Assembly: GCF_000333895.2 (NCBI RefSeq)
Contig: NZ_ANFM02000047.1
Coordinates: forward strand, 1-64,000
Length of the DNA stretch: 64,000 nucleotides
Origin: Grimontia indica
GTDB taxonomy: Bacteria; Pseudomonadota; Gammaproteobacteria; Enterobacterales; Vibrionaceae
Direction: 5' to 3'
The translations under genes were made by a program, and so were the position numbers. Shown here in pieces: positions 1 to 9,817 of the stretch. The notes beneath the pieces are model-generated. The model made no database searches. It saw nothing but the letters and a program-made list of their open reading frames with translations, and was not told where the DNA came from. How positions within the stretch are numbered: the first letter of the stretch is position 1; the number at the start of each line of letters is the position of its first letter.

Positions 1-242
1 ACCTGAAGATGCAGGATTCAGCGAGATTGACTGGCGTTGTGATCGCGGCGTTCCTTTGTAGGTGTAGTCACCTCCATCAAAAAGGAACAACAACGAGCAA
101 GGCGTCAGTCAACTCGCCCGAAGGGAGGCCCTCAATGCGCCCACTTCTTCGTTAAATTCCACGGAAATAGAATGACTATTACTCATAAAATTTTCCTCGA
201 ATTGAACGCATTGATGCCCTCTGAATGCGAGCATCTTCAGGT
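1..242. repeat. MITE-like element with 12-bp terminal inverted repeats
   Basis: Bases 1-12 (ACCTGAAGATGC) are the exact reverse complement of 231-242, and the similarity continues inward with one small indel to a shared ATTCAG. Inside, on the minus strand, a good ribosome-binding site (193-199) precedes an ATG at 186 and an open frame of only 25 codons that stops at 109. That looks like the beginning of a transposase gene that has lost its body. A non-autonomous IS derivative (MITE) is the simplest reading. The left end coincides with the window edge, so target-site duplication and full length cannot be checked. Confidence 0.5.
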
Positions 243-259
243 CGTTTGGGTATAAAAGG

Positions 260-844
260 CTAAAGGACTTCGATTCCTTCCTGTCGGAGCATTTCGCATA
301 GGCGAATCAAAGGCAAGCCAACCAGGGTGTTTGGGTCTCGTCCTTCTAGCTTATCGAATAAAGCTATGCCAAGGCTTTCGCATTTAAAGCTACCTGCACA
401 ATCAAGCGGTTGTTCTCTTTGCACATAGCGCGTGATTTCCTCTTTACTCAATTCTCTGAAGTGAACATGAAAAGGCTCTAGATCTGTTTGTGCTTTTCCG
501 GAGTCAGCATTCAACAAAGTTAATCCCGTATAGAAGGTGACATGCTTTCCCGATGCCGCCATTAGCTGCTCAATGGCCTTTGCTTCTGTATGGGGTTTGC
601 CCAAAATCTTTCCATCGATCACACAAACTTGATCAGATCCTATGATGATCGATCCTGGATGTGCATCTCGACATGCCTGTGCTTTTTCCAATGAGAGTCG
701 CTTCACTAAATCAGCCGGAGGCTCATTTTCTTTAGCAGATTCATCAATATCCGGTGAGTGGGCAACGAAAGGTAAGCCAAGTTTTTGAAGTAATGCCTGG
801 CGGTACTTGGATCCAGAAGCCAGCACAATTGTTTGTTTATTCAT
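260..844 (-). CDS. maf: Maf-family nucleotide pyrophosphatase (YceF type)
   Basis: This 194-residue protein is of normal length for the Maf/HAM1-like house-cleaning pyrophosphatases, which hydrolyse non-canonical or methylated NTPs in the cytosol. The N-terminal LASGSKYRQALL stretch is the family nucleotide-binding signature, followed by the acidic DIDE segment and a central GSDQVC motif. Its place beside yceD and rpmF, divergent from them, matches E. coli yceF, whose product prefers m7GTP. The substrate is inferred from that synteny. A related subfamily (YhdE) prefers dTTP/UTP, so the subfamily call is less sure than the family call. Confidence 0.93.
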   Translation of the reverse strand: MNKQTIVLASGSKYRQALLQKLGLPFVAHSPDIDESAKENEPPADLVKRLSLEKAQACRDAHPGSIIIGSDQVCVIDGKILGKPHTEAKAIEQLMAASGKHVTFYTGLTLLNADSGKAQTDLEPFHVHFRELSKEEITRYVQREQPLDCAGSFKCESLGIALFDKLEGRDPNTLVGLPLIRLCEMLRQEGIEVL

Positions 845-1050
845 CTAACGATGATCCTTTACCAGAATATTCGTATACGTGGGCAAGTGTAATGTTTTAA
901 ACTTGCGGAGGCGAGTGGGCTTGGGTGTCGTTTCATACCAATGTCCATTCGATGTTCTCAATTGCTAAGTACCTGTTGAACAGAAAATAACCTTTTTTCT
1001 TTTTCTCGGGCTTTTGAAGCGCTTGAATAGAAGTAAAGGCATAAATTTCT

Positions 1051-1079
1051 TTGACTCAGGCTACATTGGAGGCTAGAAT
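1051..1079 (+). promoter_or_regulatory. sigma-70 promoter of the yceD-rpmF-plsX-fab cluster
   Basis: TTGACT at 1051-1056 and TAGAAT at 1074-1079 are separated by 17 bp, close to the sigma-70 consensus. Transcription should begin near 1085-1087, only a few bases before the yceD ATG at 1089, so the first mRNA would be nearly leaderless. The remaining maf-yceD gap (845-1050) shows no other clear signal; a maf promoter presumably lies in it. Confidence 0.75.
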
Positions 1080-1088
1080 TCGCGCCCT

Positions 1089-1619
1089 ATGCAAAAGGTA
1101 AAGCTACCACTAACGGTTGACCCGTTTAGAAGTGCGCAAAAGCGACTTGACTACGATGGCATCATCGCTGTGAAGCAACTGGAGCGTATTGCTGAGGCAA
1201 CTGAAGGTGTAATCAGTGATGCTGAAGTGAAGCTTTCGTTTGACATTGATGCTCAAGGGCTGAAGATTGTACGCGGAAACGCCAAGGTCGACGTCAATTT
1301 AGAGTGTCAGCGTTGTTGGAAAGCCTTCCCGCATCATTGTGAAGTCGAATTTATTTACAGCCCGGTTTTCAATGAAGATCAGGTTGGCAATTTACCGGAT
1401 GCTTATGAGCCGGCATTAGTCGACGAAAATGGTGAGATTAACCTGCTTCAACTTATCGAAGATGAGTTGATTGTGGCTCTGCCACAGGTTGCCATGCACG
1501 ACGAAGTAGACTGCGAAGTCGATTCCGATGGTATGGTATTCGGGGAAATCCCGCTTGCTGATGAGCGTCCGAATCCATTTGCCGTTTTGAAAAACTTAAA
1601 GCAAAGTAACGAGGAGTAG
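1089..1619 (+). CDS. yceD: YceD (DUF177) 23S rRNA accumulation protein
   Basis: The 176-residue protein has the YceD start (MQKVKLPLT), a central CQRC metal-knuckle-like motif and the conserved C-terminal PNPFAVL segment. Family members next to rpmF are linked to 23S rRNA accumulation and coupled expression with ribosomal protein L32; the biochemical activity is not settled. It precedes rpmF by 5 bp. The ATG at 1089 is fixed by homology to the E. coli start although it has no usable Shine-Dalgarno sequence: the nearest GGAGG (1068-1072) lies inside the promoter spacer. Confidence 0.93.
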   Translation: MQKVKLPLTVDPFRSAQKRLDYDGIIAVKQLERIAEATEGVISDAEVKLSFDIDAQGLKIVRGNAKVDVNLECQRCWKAFPHHCEVEFIYSPVFNEDQVGNLPDAYEPALVDENGEINLLQLIEDELIVALPQVAMHDEVDCEVDSDGMVFGEIPLADERPNPFAVLKNLKQSNEE

Positions 1620-1624
1620 GGTCA

Positions 1625-1795
1625 ATGGCCGTACAACAGAACCGTAAAACCCGTTCTAAGCGTGGTATGCGTCGTTCACACGATGCGCTGGGCACTTCAG
1701 CTCTGTCTGTAGATGCAACTTCTGGTGAAACTCACCTGCGTCACAACGTGACTGCTGACGGTTTCTACCGTGGCCGCAAGGTAATCAACAAGTAA
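1625..1795 (+). CDS. rpmF: 50S ribosomal protein L32
   Basis: The 56-residue basic protein begins [20 protein letters not shown] and ends [11 protein letters not shown], the standard bacterial bL32 pattern. It carries no CxxC zinc pair, as is usual for the gammaproteobacterial form. It lies between yceD and plsX with gaps of 5 and 9 bp, the conserved order that couples ribosome and phospholipid synthesis. A start at the ATG of 1625 is supported by a GAGG-type site overlapping the yceD stop. Confidence 0.97.
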   Translation: MAVQQNRKTRSKRGMRRSHDALGTSALSVDATSGETHLRHNVTADGFYRGRKVINK

Positions 1796-1804
1796 GGTTG
1801 AGCC

Positions 1805-2830
1805 TTGACAGGTCTAACCATTGCACTTGATGCGATGGGCGGGGATTTCGGTCCTCAAGTAACAGTGCCTGCCTCCGTGCAGGCATTGTTGCATTTCCCC
1901 TCGTTAAAAGTGGTACTCGTCGGTGATCAATCCGAGATCACCCGCCAGCTCGTATCGCTGGATCAAAAAAATAATCCCCGCATTTCGATTGTTCATGCGG
2001 AATCTTCTATCGCCAATGACACACGTCCTTCGCAAGCCTTGCGTTCAAGCAAAGGCAGCTCGATGCGTATCGCTCTCGAACTGGTTGCAGAAGGAAAGGC
2101 AGATGCCTGTGTGAGCGCAGGAAACACTGGCGCGTTAATGGCACTTTCCCGTTCTCTTCTTAAGTTGCTTCCGGGCATTGATCGTCCTGCTCTGATATCC
2201 GAGTTGCCAACCATGGGCAACCAGCAAAGTTGGCTATTGGATTTGGGCGCGAATGTCTCGGTTGATGCTGATACCTTATTTCAGTTCGCCGTGATGGGTT
2301 CAGTACTGGCTGAAGAGCAGCTGGGCTATCAGCCATCAGTGGGTTTGCTGAATATCGGCGAAGAAGAGATCAAAGGAAATGATTTAGTTAAGCGCTGTGC
2401 AGAGATGCTGCAGCAGTGCTCTGCAGTGAATTATATCGGTTATGTAGAAGGCGATCAGCTTTATACCGGAAAAGCCGATGTGATTGTCTGCGATGGATTT
2501 GTCGGCAATGTAAGCCTGAAAACCAGTGAAGGTGTCGCCAGACTGTTTTTAGAAAGCCTAAAAATGCATGTTTTGGCGAATCCGTTTAAGAAACTGGTGG
2601 CTAAATGGTTATTTGGTGGGCTGTTTAATCGGCTCAAACACCTGAACCCCGACCAGTACAATGGCGCAAGTCTGTTAGGATTGCGCGGCATTGTAGTTAA
2701 AAGCCACGGACGTGCTGATATTTCCGCTTTCCAACATGCTATCGGAGAAGCGGTACACGAAGTCGAACGGCAACTACCTAATAAAATATGTGACCGTTTG
2801 GAAGCCGTACTACTCGAGAGGCATTATTAG
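1805..2830 (+). CDS. plsX: Phosphate acyltransferase PlsX
   Basis: PlsX converts acyl-ACP to acyl-phosphate, the acyl donor used by PlsY for phosphatidic acid synthesis at the membrane. The 341-residue product has the N-terminal [11 protein letters not shown] motif, [17 protein letters not shown], and the C-terminal [16 protein letters not shown] block. The start codon is TTG at 1805, as in E. coli, giving [13 protein letters not shown]; no in-frame ATG precedes the conserved motif. It lies 9 bp after rpmF and 5 bp before fabH, so it is almost certainly cotranscribed with both. Confidence 0.96.
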   Translation: MTGLTIALDAMGGDFGPQVTVPASVQALLHFPSLKVVLVGDQSEITRQLVSLDQKNNPRISIVHAESSIANDTRPSQALRSSKGSSMRIALELVAEGKADACVSAGNTGALMALSRSLLKLLPGIDRPALISELPTMGNQQSWLLDLGANVSVDADTLFQFAVMGSVLAEEQLGYQPSVGLLNIGEEEIKGNDLVKRCAEMLQQCSAVNYIGYVEGDQLYTGKADVIVCDGFVGNVSLKTSEGVARLFLESLKMHVLANPFKKLVAKWLFGGLFNRLKHLNPDQYNGASLLGLRGIVVKSHGRADISAFQHAIGEAVHEVERQLPNKICDRLEAVLLERHY

Positions 2831-2835
2831 TCTTC

Positions 2836-3801
2836 ATGTTCAGTAAGATTTTAGGCACAGGCAGCTATCTGCCTGCGCAAATCCGCACCAATGCGGATCT
2901 CGAAAAAATGGTAGATACCAGCGACGAGTGGATCACTGCGCGTACTGGTATTAAAGAGCGTCGTATTGCCAACGAGCAAGAAACTGTTGCGACCATGGGT
3001 TATCACGCTGCGTGTCAGGCTATCGACATGGCGGGCATTGATAAGCAGGACATCGACCTGATTATTGTTGCCACTACCAGTGGTGAGAGTGCATTCCCTG
3101 CAGCAGCTTGTGATGTGCAGGCCATGTTGGAGATCAGTGGCTGCCCTGCATTTGATATTGCTGCGGCCTGTTCTGGTTTTGTCTATGCGCTGAGCGTGGC
3201 TGATCAATATGTGAAATCAGGAATGGCGCGCAACGCTTTGGTGATCGGCGCAGATCGTCTATCACACCTTTGCGATCCAGAAGACCGTTCAACCATCATC
3301 CTGTTTGGTGATGGTGCCGGTGCGGCTGTGATTGGGGCCAGCGAAGAGCCAGGCATCATTTCAACGCACCTTCGTGCAGATGGTAAATTTGGTGACCTGT
3401 TGAAAGTCAAATTTCCTCAGCGTGCGAAAGCGGGTAGCCCTGTAGAAGCTGACTCTTGGCTTCACATGGCGGGTAACGATGTGTTTAAAGTGGCAGTGAC
3501 CCAACTGGCAAACATCGTTGCAGAGACGCTGGATGAAAATCAAATGGACAAGTCAGAAATCGACTGGCTTGTTCCTCACCAAGCCAACTACCGCATTATC
3601 AAGGCAACGGCGAAGAAACTCGCGATGTCGATGGATCAGGTAGTGATCACGCTTGATAAGCATGGCAATACGTCGGCCGCTTCCGTCCCTACTGCGCTTG
3701 ATGAAGCAGTACGAGACGGACGCATTCAGCGCGGCCAAACGATTTTGCTTGAGGCCTTTGGCGGTGGTTTCGCCTGGGGTTCAGCTTTGATCAAATTTTA
3801 A
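2836..3801 (+). CDS. fabH: 3-oxoacyl-ACP synthase III (FabH)
   Basis: FabH condenses acetyl-CoA with malonyl-ACP to start type II fatty acid synthesis. The Cys-His-Asn triad is intact at C112 (AAACSGF), H248 (PHQAN) and N278 (GNTSAAS). At 321 residues it is close to the 317 of E. coli. The ATG lies 5 bp after the plsX stop and the gene is followed 13 bp later by fabD, so this is one transcription unit. Confidence 0.97.
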   Translation: MFSKILGTGSYLPAQIRTNADLEKMVDTSDEWITARTGIKERRIANEQETVATMGYHAACQAIDMAGIDKQDIDLIIVATTSGESAFPAAACDVQAMLEISGCPAFDIAAACSGFVYALSVADQYVKSGMARNALVIGADRLSHLCDPEDRSTIILFGDGAGAAVIGASEEPGIISTHLRADGKFGDLLKVKFPQRAKAGSPVEADSWLHMAGNDVFKVAVTQLANIVAETLDENQMDKSEIDWLVPHQANYRIIKATAKKLAMSMDQVVITLDKHGNTSAASVPTALDEAVRDGRIQRGQTILLEAFGGGFAWGSALIKF

Positions 3802-3814
3802 TAAGGAATACGCT

Positions 3815-4738
3815 ATGTCTAACTTTGCTGTGGTTTTTCCGGGCCAGGGTTCACAAGCTGTGGGCATGCTGGCAGAACTTGGCGAACAGTTTGCCGTTGT
3901 TAAAGAAACATTTGCAGAAGCATCTGAAGTGCTCGGCTATGACCTTTGGGCTTTGGTTCAAAACGGTCCTGCGGAAGACTTAAACCAAACTCACCGTACT
4001 CAGCCAGCATTGCTGACGGCTTCTGTCGCTATTTGGCGAGTGTGGCAACAAGAGGGTGGTGCACAACCATCAGTGATGGCAGGTCACAGCCTGGGTGAAT
4101 ACTCTGCACTGGTTTGTGCAGGCGTGATTGACTTCAAGGAAGCCGTGAAGCTGGTTGAACTACGCGGACAACTGATGCAAGAAGCGGTTCCTGCAGGTGT
4201 TGGTGCCATGTCTGCGATTATTGGCCTTGATAACGACGCGATCGCGAAAGCCTGTGAAGAAGCGGCAGAAGGGCAGGTAGTTTCTCCGGTTAACTTCAAC
4301 TCACCTGGCCAGGTTGTTATCGCAGGTAATAAAGAAGCGGTTGAGCGAGCAAATGCGCTGTGTAAAGCCGCGGGTGCAAAACGTGCACTACCGCTGCCAG
4401 TGTCTGTACCTTCGCATTGTGCATTGATGAAGCCCGCTGCAGATAAACTGGCGGTAGCTTTGGAAGAGCTTACGTTCTCAGCGCCTTCCATTCCAGTGAT
4501 CAACAATGCCGATGTGGCAACCGAAACGGATCCTGCAGCGATCAAAGACGCGTTGGTTCGACAGCTTTATGGTCCAGTTCGTTGGACTGAAGGTTGTGAA
4601 AAAATGGCGAATGAAGGTGTTGAATTACTGCTGGAAATGGGCCCAGGCAAGGTACTGACCGGTCTGGCTAAGCGTATCGACAAACGTCTGAGCGCGGCAG
4701 CGGTAAATGATTCAGCTTCTCTGGAAGCAGCTAAGTAA
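3815..4738 (+). CDS. fabD: Malonyl-CoA:ACP transacylase (FabD)
   Basis: FabD moves malonyl from CoA to ACP and supplies the extender for all FabH/FabF condensations. The nucleophile S92 lies in GHSLGEYSA and the partner H201 in VPSHCALM, the same numbers as in E. coli. At 307 residues it is full length, and an AATAAGGAA ribosome site precedes the ATG. A 9-bp hairpin follows the gene before fabG. Confidence 0.97.
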   Translation: MSNFAVVFPGQGSQAVGMLAELGEQFAVVKETFAEASEVLGYDLWALVQNGPAEDLNQTHRTQPALLTASVAIWRVWQQEGGAQPSVMAGHSLGEYSALVCAGVIDFKEAVKLVELRGQLMQEAVPAGVGAMSAIIGLDNDAIAKACEEAAEGQVVSPVNFNSPGQVVIAGNKEAVERANALCKAAGAKRALPLPVSVPSHCALMKPAADKLAVALEELTFSAPSIPVINNADVATETDPAAIKDALVRQLYGPVRWTEGCEKMANEGVELLLEMGPGKVLTGLAKRIDKRLSAAAVNDSASLEAAK

Positions 4739-4753
4739 TAAATTCTGGGATTC

Positions 4754-4775
4754 ACAGCCAGCGAAAGCTGGCTGT
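4754..4775 (+). other. GAAA-loop hairpin between fabD and fabG
   Basis: ACAGCCAGC and GCTGGCTGT form a perfect 9-bp stem with a GAAA tetraloop. Only two T follow, so it is not a strong terminator. It may stabilise or mark a processing point in the fabD-fabG message. Confidence 0.6.
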
Positions 4776-4796
4776 TTAATAAAGGAACGATAACTG

Positions 4797-5531
4797 ATGA
4801 ACCTGAACGGTAAAATTGCTCTTGTAACAGGTGCGAGCCGCGGTATCGGCCGTGCAATTGCTGAACTTCTGGTTGAGCGAGGCGCAACTGTTGTAGGTAC
4901 TGCAACTTCTGAGAGCGGTGCCTCAGCAATTAGTGAGTATCTGGGTGAAAATGGCAAAGGTTATGCACTTAACGTAACCTCCGCTGAATCCATTGAGGAA
5001 GTGCTGAAAGCAATTAAAGAAGAGTTTGGTGACATTGATATTCTGGTAAATAACGCAGGTATTACTCGTGACAACCTTCTGATGCGAATGAAAGACGATG
5101 AGTGGCAGGACATTATGGACACCAACTTGACGTCTATCTTCCGCATGTCGAAAGCCGTGCTTCGCGCGATGATGAAAAAGCGTAAAGGCCGCATCATCAA
5201 CGTAGGCTCAGTGGTGGGCACCATGGGTAACGCTGGTCAGGCAAACTATGCTGCAGCTAAAGCTGGAGTTGTGGGCTTCACCAAATCTATGGCACGTGAA
5301 GTTGCATCACGTGGGATTACTGTAAATACTGTGGCCCCAGGTTTCATCGAAACCGATATGACTAAAGCGCTGAACGATGATCAGCGTGCAGCGACATTGG
5401 CTCAGGTACCGGCAGGTCGTCTGGGTGATCCACGTGAAATTGCGGCGACTGTCGCATTCCTTGCATCAGATGATGCAGCGTATATCACGGGTGAAACACT
5501 GCATGTCAACGGCGGCATGTACATGATTTAA
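4797..5531 (+). CDS. fabG: 3-oxoacyl-ACP reductase (FabG)
   Basis: FabG is the NADPH-dependent short-chain dehydrogenase that reduces 3-oxoacyl-ACP. The Rossmann glycine motif TGASRGIG starts at residue 11, NNAG is at 85-88, and the catalytic S138, Y151 and K155 keep the E. coli numbering. At 244 residues it has the usual length, and AAAGGAACG provides the ribosome site. The following 157-bp gap separates it from acpP, which likely has its own promoter. Confidence 0.97.
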   Translation: MNLNGKIALVTGASRGIGRAIAELLVERGATVVGTATSESGASAISEYLGENGKGYALNVTSAESIEEVLKAIKEEFGDIDILVNNAGITRDNLLMRMKDDEWQDIMDTNLTSIFRMSKAVLRAMMKKRKGRIINVGSVVGTMGNAGQANYAAAKAGVVGFTKSMAREVASRGITVNTVAPGFIETDMTKALNDDQRAATLAQVPAGRLGDPREIAATVAFLASDDAAYITGETLHVNGGMYMI

Positions 5532-5615
5532 ACAATAAAGTTGCACCTCTAAATGATTCAGGTCAAAATCCGATGGTTTATCAGCCAAATCGTGGTTTGA
5601 CCAGCATTTCGGGTG

Positions 5616-5643
5616 TTGCAACTTCCACGTTATTGAATAAACT
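5616..5643 (+). promoter_or_regulatory. candidate acpP promoter
   Basis: The 157-bp fabG-acpP gap contains TTGCAA (5616-5621) and TAAACT (5638-5643) spaced by 16 bp. acpP is among the most abundant messages in bacteria and usually has its own promoter here. The match is moderate and other candidates in the gap cannot be excluded. Confidence 0.35.
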
Positions 5644-5688
5644 ACTGCACATATCGCATCTGCGAATCTTGTAAGGAATAGTATTAAT

Positions 5689-5925
5689 ATGAGCAACATC
5701 GAAGAACGCGTAAAAAAAATCATCGTTGAGCAACTGGGCGTAGACGAAGCAGAAGTTAAAAACGAAGCATCTTTCGTTGACGATCTGGGCGCAGACTCAC
5801 TGGATACCGTTGAGCTGGTAATGGCTCTGGAAGAAGAATTCGATACCGAGATTCCAGACGAAGAAGCAGAGAAGATTACTACTGTACAAGCGGCTATCGA
5901 CTACGTTGTTAGCGCTTCTGAGTAA
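5689..5925 (+). CDS. acpP: Acyl carrier protein
   Basis: This is the 78-residue acidic carrier of fatty acid synthesis. S37 in the GADSLD motif is the attachment point for 4'-phosphopantetheine. Sequence and length are canonical for AcpP, and TAAGGAATAG provides the ribosome site. It sits between fabG and fabF as in E. coli. A strong hairpin terminator follows, which should make acpP more abundant than fabF. Confidence 0.98.
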   Translation: MSNIEERVKKIIVEQLGVDEAEVKNEASFVDDLGADSLDTVELVMALEEEFDTEIPDEEAEKITTVQAAIDYVVSASE

Positions 5926-5943
5926 TCGGAACAAGATCCTCCC

Positions 5944-5974
5944 AGGCGGTCACCTTGACCGCCTGAGTTTTTTA
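5944..5974 (+). terminator. terminator after acpP
   Basis: AGGCGGTCA and TGACCGCCT form a perfect 9-bp stem with a 3-nt loop, followed by a run of T. It separates acpP from fabF and probably acts as a partial terminator, since fabF has little room for its own promoter. Confidence 0.85.
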
Positions 5975-6023
5975 TACCACCCCCGAAATTTCGTAATAAC
6001 ACCTTTCTCCGGAGAATATCATC

Positions 6024-7262
6024 GTGTCTAAGCGTCGTGTTGTTGTCACTGGCATGGGGATGTTATCGCCTGTAGGTAACACCGTTGAATCATCTTGGAA
6101 AGCGCTGCTGGCTGGCCAGAGCGGTATCCAGAGTATCACTCACTTCGATACCACCGATTTTGCAACCAAGTTTGCTGGTCTGGTTAATGATTTCAACAGT
6201 GAAGATTACATCTCTAAGAAAGATGCCAAAAAAATGGACCTGTTCATCCAGTACGGCATCGCAGCAAGTGTGCAAGCACTTAAAGATTCTGGTCTGGAGA
6301 TCACAGAACAAAATGCAGACCGAATTGGTGTAGCCATCGGCTCTGGTATTGGTGGTCTTGGTCTGATTGAGACTAACCACCGTGCGTATGTCGAAAAAGG
6401 CCCACGCAAAATCAGCCCATTTTTTGTACCGTCGACCATCGTAAATATGATCGCCGGTCACGTTTCTATTAATTACGGTCTTCGCGGTCCAAACATCGCG
6501 ATCTCGACCGCATGTACCACTGGTCTGCACAACATTGGCCACGCAGCTCGTATGATTGCATACGGCGATGCTGACGCAATGGTTGCAGGTGGTGCAGAAA
6601 AAGCATCGACTGAACTGGGTATTGGCGGCTTCGCAGCAGCGAAAGCGCTGTCTACCCGTAATGATGACCCACAAGCAGCATCACGCCCTTGGGACAAAGA
6701 CCGTGACGGTTTTGTTCTGGGTGACGGTGCAGGCATGATGATTCTCGAAGAGTACGAGCATGCTAAAGCGCGTGGCGCGAAAATCTACTGTGAGCTGGTT
6801 GGCTTCGGTATGAGTGGCGATGCTTACCACATGACCTCGCCAAGCGCAGACGGTTCAGGTGGTGCACTGGCGATGACCGCCGCTATCCGCGACGCGGGCA
6901 TTTCTCCAGAAGAAATTGGTTACGTCAACGCACACGGTACATCAACGCCTGCTGGTGACGTTGCTGAAACCAAAGGTATTCGTTTGGCGCTTGGCGCTGC
7001 TGCGGACAAGGCGCTGGTATCTTCTACCAAGTCTATGACGGGTCACCTTCTGGGTGCAGCGGGTTCTGTTGAAGCAATCATCACTGCGATGTCACTGGTT
7101 GACCAAGCAGTACCGCCAACAATCAACCTGGACAACGTAGACGAAGGCTGTGACCTTGACTACGTTCCGCATGAAGCACGTCAAGTGAAGATGGATTACG
7201 CGCTGTGTAACTCATTTGGCTTCGGTGGCACCAACGGTTCACTTATCTTCAAGAAAGTCTAA
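6024..7262 (+). CDS. fabF: 3-oxoacyl-ACP synthase II (FabF)
   Basis: FabF elongates acyl-ACP and in E. coli controls temperature-dependent cis-vaccenate production. The Cys-His-His site is intact at C164 (STACTTG), H304 (NAHGTST) and H341 (TGHLLGAAG). The start is GTG at 6024, with CCGGAG upstream. At 412 residues the length is normal. A clear terminator follows before pabC. Confidence 0.97.
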   Translation: MSKRRVVVTGMGMLSPVGNTVESSWKALLAGQSGIQSITHFDTTDFATKFAGLVNDFNSEDYISKKDAKKMDLFIQYGIAASVQALKDSGLEITEQNADRIGVAIGSGIGGLGLIETNHRAYVEKGPRKISPFFVPSTIVNMIAGHVSINYGLRGPNIAISTACTTGLHNIGHAARMIAYGDADAMVAGGAEKASTELGIGGFAAAKALSTRNDDPQAASRPWDKDRDGFVLGDGAGMMILEEYEHAKARGAKIYCELVGFGMSGDAYHMTSPSADGSGGALAMTAAIRDAGISPEEIGYVNAHGTSTPAGDVAETKGIRLALGAAADKALVSSTKSMTGHLLGAAGSVEAIITAMSLVDQAVPPTINLDNVDEGCDLDYVPHEARQVKMDYALCNSFGFGGTNGSLIFKKV

Positions 7263-7315
7263 GTCTTTTTGTTCGCCTGACTTTTTGGCGAAGAAGGTTT
7301 TTTTGATAGAATGCA

Positions 7316-7347
7316 ACGGCTCGGGACTTGTGACCGAGCCGTTTTTT
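7316..7347 (+). terminator. terminator after fabF
   Basis: ACGGCTCGG and CCGAGCCGT form a 9-bp stem with a 9-nt loop, followed by six T. It sits just before the pabC start, so pabC and the downstream genes are expressed by readthrough or by an unseen promoter. Confidence 0.85.
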
Positions 7348-7365
7348 ATTGTACAGGGAATACGG

Positions 7366-8175
7366 ATGATCCTCATAAATGGACAGCAAGTAGATACCGT
7401 AGCTTTCAGTGACCGGGCATTTCAGTATGGTGATGGTGTGTTCACCACTGTCTTGGTGAAAAATGGTCAGGCTTGTGACTGGGGTCGACATAAAGCGCGC
7501 CTCGAGCAAAACGTTTCTGCGCTGCACATTGAAGGCGTAGATTGGTCATCGTTATATCAGTGGGTCGACACTGTTGCTGATTCACTTAAAGGTACTGAAA
7601 GGGCAATACTGAAAGTCATTGTGTCCAGAGGCTCTGGCGGTCGTGGCTATAGTGCGGCGGGTTGCAACAAGCCAACAGTGACGGTTTCATCTCATCCATT
7701 TCCAACACAGTATCTGTCCTGGCGGAAAACGGGCATTTCACTGTCTCTATTGGAACAACGTATTGGCCAATCTCCATTAGCAGGCCTCAAACACCTTAAC
7801 CGCCTAGAGCAAGTCATGCTCAAGCGAGAGGTCGAAAACTGTGGCACAGAGGATGGTATAGCCTGTGACATGAACGGACATGTCATTGAAACCTCAGCCT
7901 CAAATATTTTTTGGCGGATTGACCAAACCTTGTACACACCTTTACTTACTACTTCCGGTGTTGCTGGTACTATGCGGGCTCAGGTTATCTCAGTGGCCCA
8001 AGCGCTGGGTTACGCCACCAAGGAAGTATTGGAAACGCCTGACAGTTTGCTGAAAGCAGACGAGATATTCATAACAAACGCAGTAATGGGTGTCGTGCCT
8101 GTTCACTGTCTTGAAGGGAAAAACTACCGCGACTTCGATGCTTCTAGCGCGATCGCCTTAAGGTTGGATGTGTGA
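7366..8175 (+). CDS. pabC: Aminodeoxychorismate lyase (PabC)
   Basis: PabC is a PLP fold-type IV enzyme that splits 4-amino-4-deoxychorismate into 4-aminobenzoate and pyruvate for folate synthesis. The start at 7366 gives 269 residues beginning MILINGQQVD, as in E. coli; the frame is open further upstream but that part runs through the fabF terminator. SRGSGGRGYS and GLKHLNRLEQV are diagnostic, with K142 the expected PLP lysine. The stop overlaps the mltG GTG by four bases (GTGA). Confidence 0.95.
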   Translation: MILINGQQVDTVAFSDRAFQYGDGVFTTVLVKNGQACDWGRHKARLEQNVSALHIEGVDWSSLYQWVDTVADSLKGTERAILKVIVSRGSGGRGYSAAGCNKPTVTVSSHPFPTQYLSWRKTGISLSLLEQRIGQSPLAGLKHLNRLEQVMLKREVENCGTEDGIACDMNGHVIETSASNIFWRIDQTLYTPLLTTSGVAGTMRAQVISVAQALGYATKEVLETPDSLLKADEIFITNAVMGVVPVHCLEGKNYRDFDASSAIALRLDV

Positions 8176-9185
8176 TTAAGAAACTTGCGCTGATTGTATT
8201 GTTTTTAGCGCTGGCGGCTGCCGGCAGCGCATATTGGGCTTACACCCAAATCGAAAATTACGTTAACAGTGATATTAAACCGACAGAAACCTTGTTGGTG
8301 AATGTACCTGAAGGGTCAAACTATCACTCATTCACTCGCAAACTGGTTTCAGATGGCGTTATTGATGCCTCTCAATGGTCGCGTTGGGCAGCGAAAACCC
8401 ATCCGGAATTGACCAAACTGAAAGCGGGCACTTTTCAGGTTCAGCCTGGTATCAGTCTTGCTGAGCTTTTTGCTTTAGTGCGTTCTGGAAAAGAACACCA
8501 GTTCACCATTACCTTTGTAGAGGGCAGCACCTTTAAAGAGTGGCGTGAGCAACTGGCGGAAACAGATTACCTGACCCATGACACTGCCGAACTGACTGAA
8601 GCACAAATTGCAGAAAAACTCGGGTTGGAAGGTGAAAAAGTAGAAGGTCTGCTTTTACCTGAGACCTATCACTATGTAGCTGGCCAAAGTGAGCTTTCCA
8701 TCCTGAAACGTGCCGCAACCCAGTTACAAGCTGCACTGGATGAAGCTTGGGGTTCGCGTCAGGAAGGGTTACCCATCAAGTCGGCTTACGATTTGTTGAC
8801 GCTCGCGTCTATTATCGAGAAAGAAACAGCAGTTGATAAAGAGCGTGGAAAAGTCGCTTCTGTTTTTGTTAACCGCCTAAATAAGAGAATGCGTCTGCAA
8901 ACTGACCCAACGGTCATTTACGGCATGGGTGACAGCTATGACGGCAACATACGTAAGAAAGATTTACGCACCCCAACGCCATACAACACCTACGTAATTT
9001 TCGGCTTGCCACCAACGCCAATCGCAATGCCGGGTAAAGCGTCTATTATTGCTGCAGCAAACCCTGCAGATACCCCATATTTCTATTTTGTGGCCGACGG
9101 TTATGGTGGCCATACGTTTTCCAAAACACTCGCACAGCATAACCGCGCAGTGAGAGAGTATTTAAAAGTATTAAGAAGCCAATGA
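8172..9185 (+). CDS. mltG: Endolytic murein transglycosylase MltG
   Basis: MltG cuts nascent peptidoglycan strands at the inner membrane and helps set glycan chain length. Residues 1-23 form one membrane anchor, followed by a LysM-like region and the YceG catalytic domain. The catalytic glutamate is E218 in IIEKETA, the same number as in E. coli, with QTDPTVIYG downstream. The GTG start overlaps pabC, and the stop overlaps the tmk ATG, indicating translational coupling through this block. Confidence 0.95.
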   Translation: MIKKLALIVLFLALAAAGSAYWAYTQIENYVNSDIKPTETLLVNVPEGSNYHSFTRKLVSDGVIDASQWSRWAAKTHPELTKLKAGTFQVQPGISLAELFALVRSGKEHQFTITFVEGSTFKEWREQLAETDYLTHDTAELTEAQIAEKLGLEGEKVEGLLLPETYHYVAGQSELSILKRAATQLQAALDEAWGSRQEGLPIKSAYDLLTLASIIEKETAVDKERGKVASVFVNRLNKRMRLQTDPTVIYGMGDSYDGNIRKKDLRTPTPYNTYVIFGLPPTPIAMPGKASIIAAANPADTPYFYFVADGYGGHTFSKTLAQHNRAVREYLKVLRSQ

Positions 9186-9817
9186 GTAACGGAAAATTTA
9201 TCGTCGTTGAAGGTCTGGAAGGCGCGGGTAAAACCACAGCAATCCGCAACGTTATCGAGACACTGAAAACCCAAGGTATTTCAGACATTGAAACCACCCG
9301 CGAGCCAGGTGGAACGCCACTCGCAGAGCAGATGCGTGCATTGGTGAAAGAGGGGCACCCCGATGAGCCTTTAACAGATATGGCGGAGCTGCTGCTGCTT
9401 TACGCGGCACGCATTCAATTGGTTGATAACGTCATCAAGCCAGCACTTGCTAGAGGTGCTTGCGTGGTGGGCGATCGTCATGATATGTCATCACAAGCAT
9501 ATCAAGGCGGTGGTCGCGGCTTCGATCAGGTTCTGATGCAGAACCTTCGCGACACTGTATTGGGCGACTTCCGTCCTGACTTTACGCTGTATCTTGACCT
9601 TGACCCTGAAATTGGCCTTCAACGTGCAAAAGCACGTGGCGAATTGGATCGGATTGAAAAGATGAAGCTGGACTTCTTCCATCGTACCCGTGCTCGTTAC
9701 CTTGAGCTGGCAGAGTCTGATGACAGCGTTGTGATTATCGATGCTTCGCAGGACATTGACGCAGTATCGGCAGATATTCGCAAGGCACTGGAGAACTGGC
9801 TGAATCATGCAGGCTAA
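9182..9817 (+). CDS. tmk: Thymidylate kinase
   Basis: Tmk phosphorylates dTMP to dTDP. The P-loop GLEGAGKTT lies at residues 10-18, [11 protein letters not shown] is the substrate-binding DR-like segment, and [13 protein letters not shown] carries the conserved dTMP-binding arginine. At 211 residues it is normal. The ATG overlaps the mltG stop (ATGA) and its 3' end overlaps holB by 11 bp. Confidence 0.97.
   Translation: MSNGKFIVVEGLEGAGKTTAIRNVIETLKTQGISDIETTREPGGTPLAEQMRALVKEGHPDEPLTDMAELLLLYAARIQLVDNVIKPALARGACVVGDRHDMSSQAYQGGGRGFDQVLMQNLRDTVLGDFRPDFTLYLDLDPEIGLQRAKARGELDRIEKMKLDFFHRTRARYLELAESDDSVVIIDASQDIDAVSADIRKALENWLNHAG

Noticed and set aside
7216-7365. Extended N-terminus of PabC beginning inside fabF
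   Set aside because: The extra 50 codons run through the fabF 3' end and its terminator; the ATG at 7366 gives the conserved PabC start.
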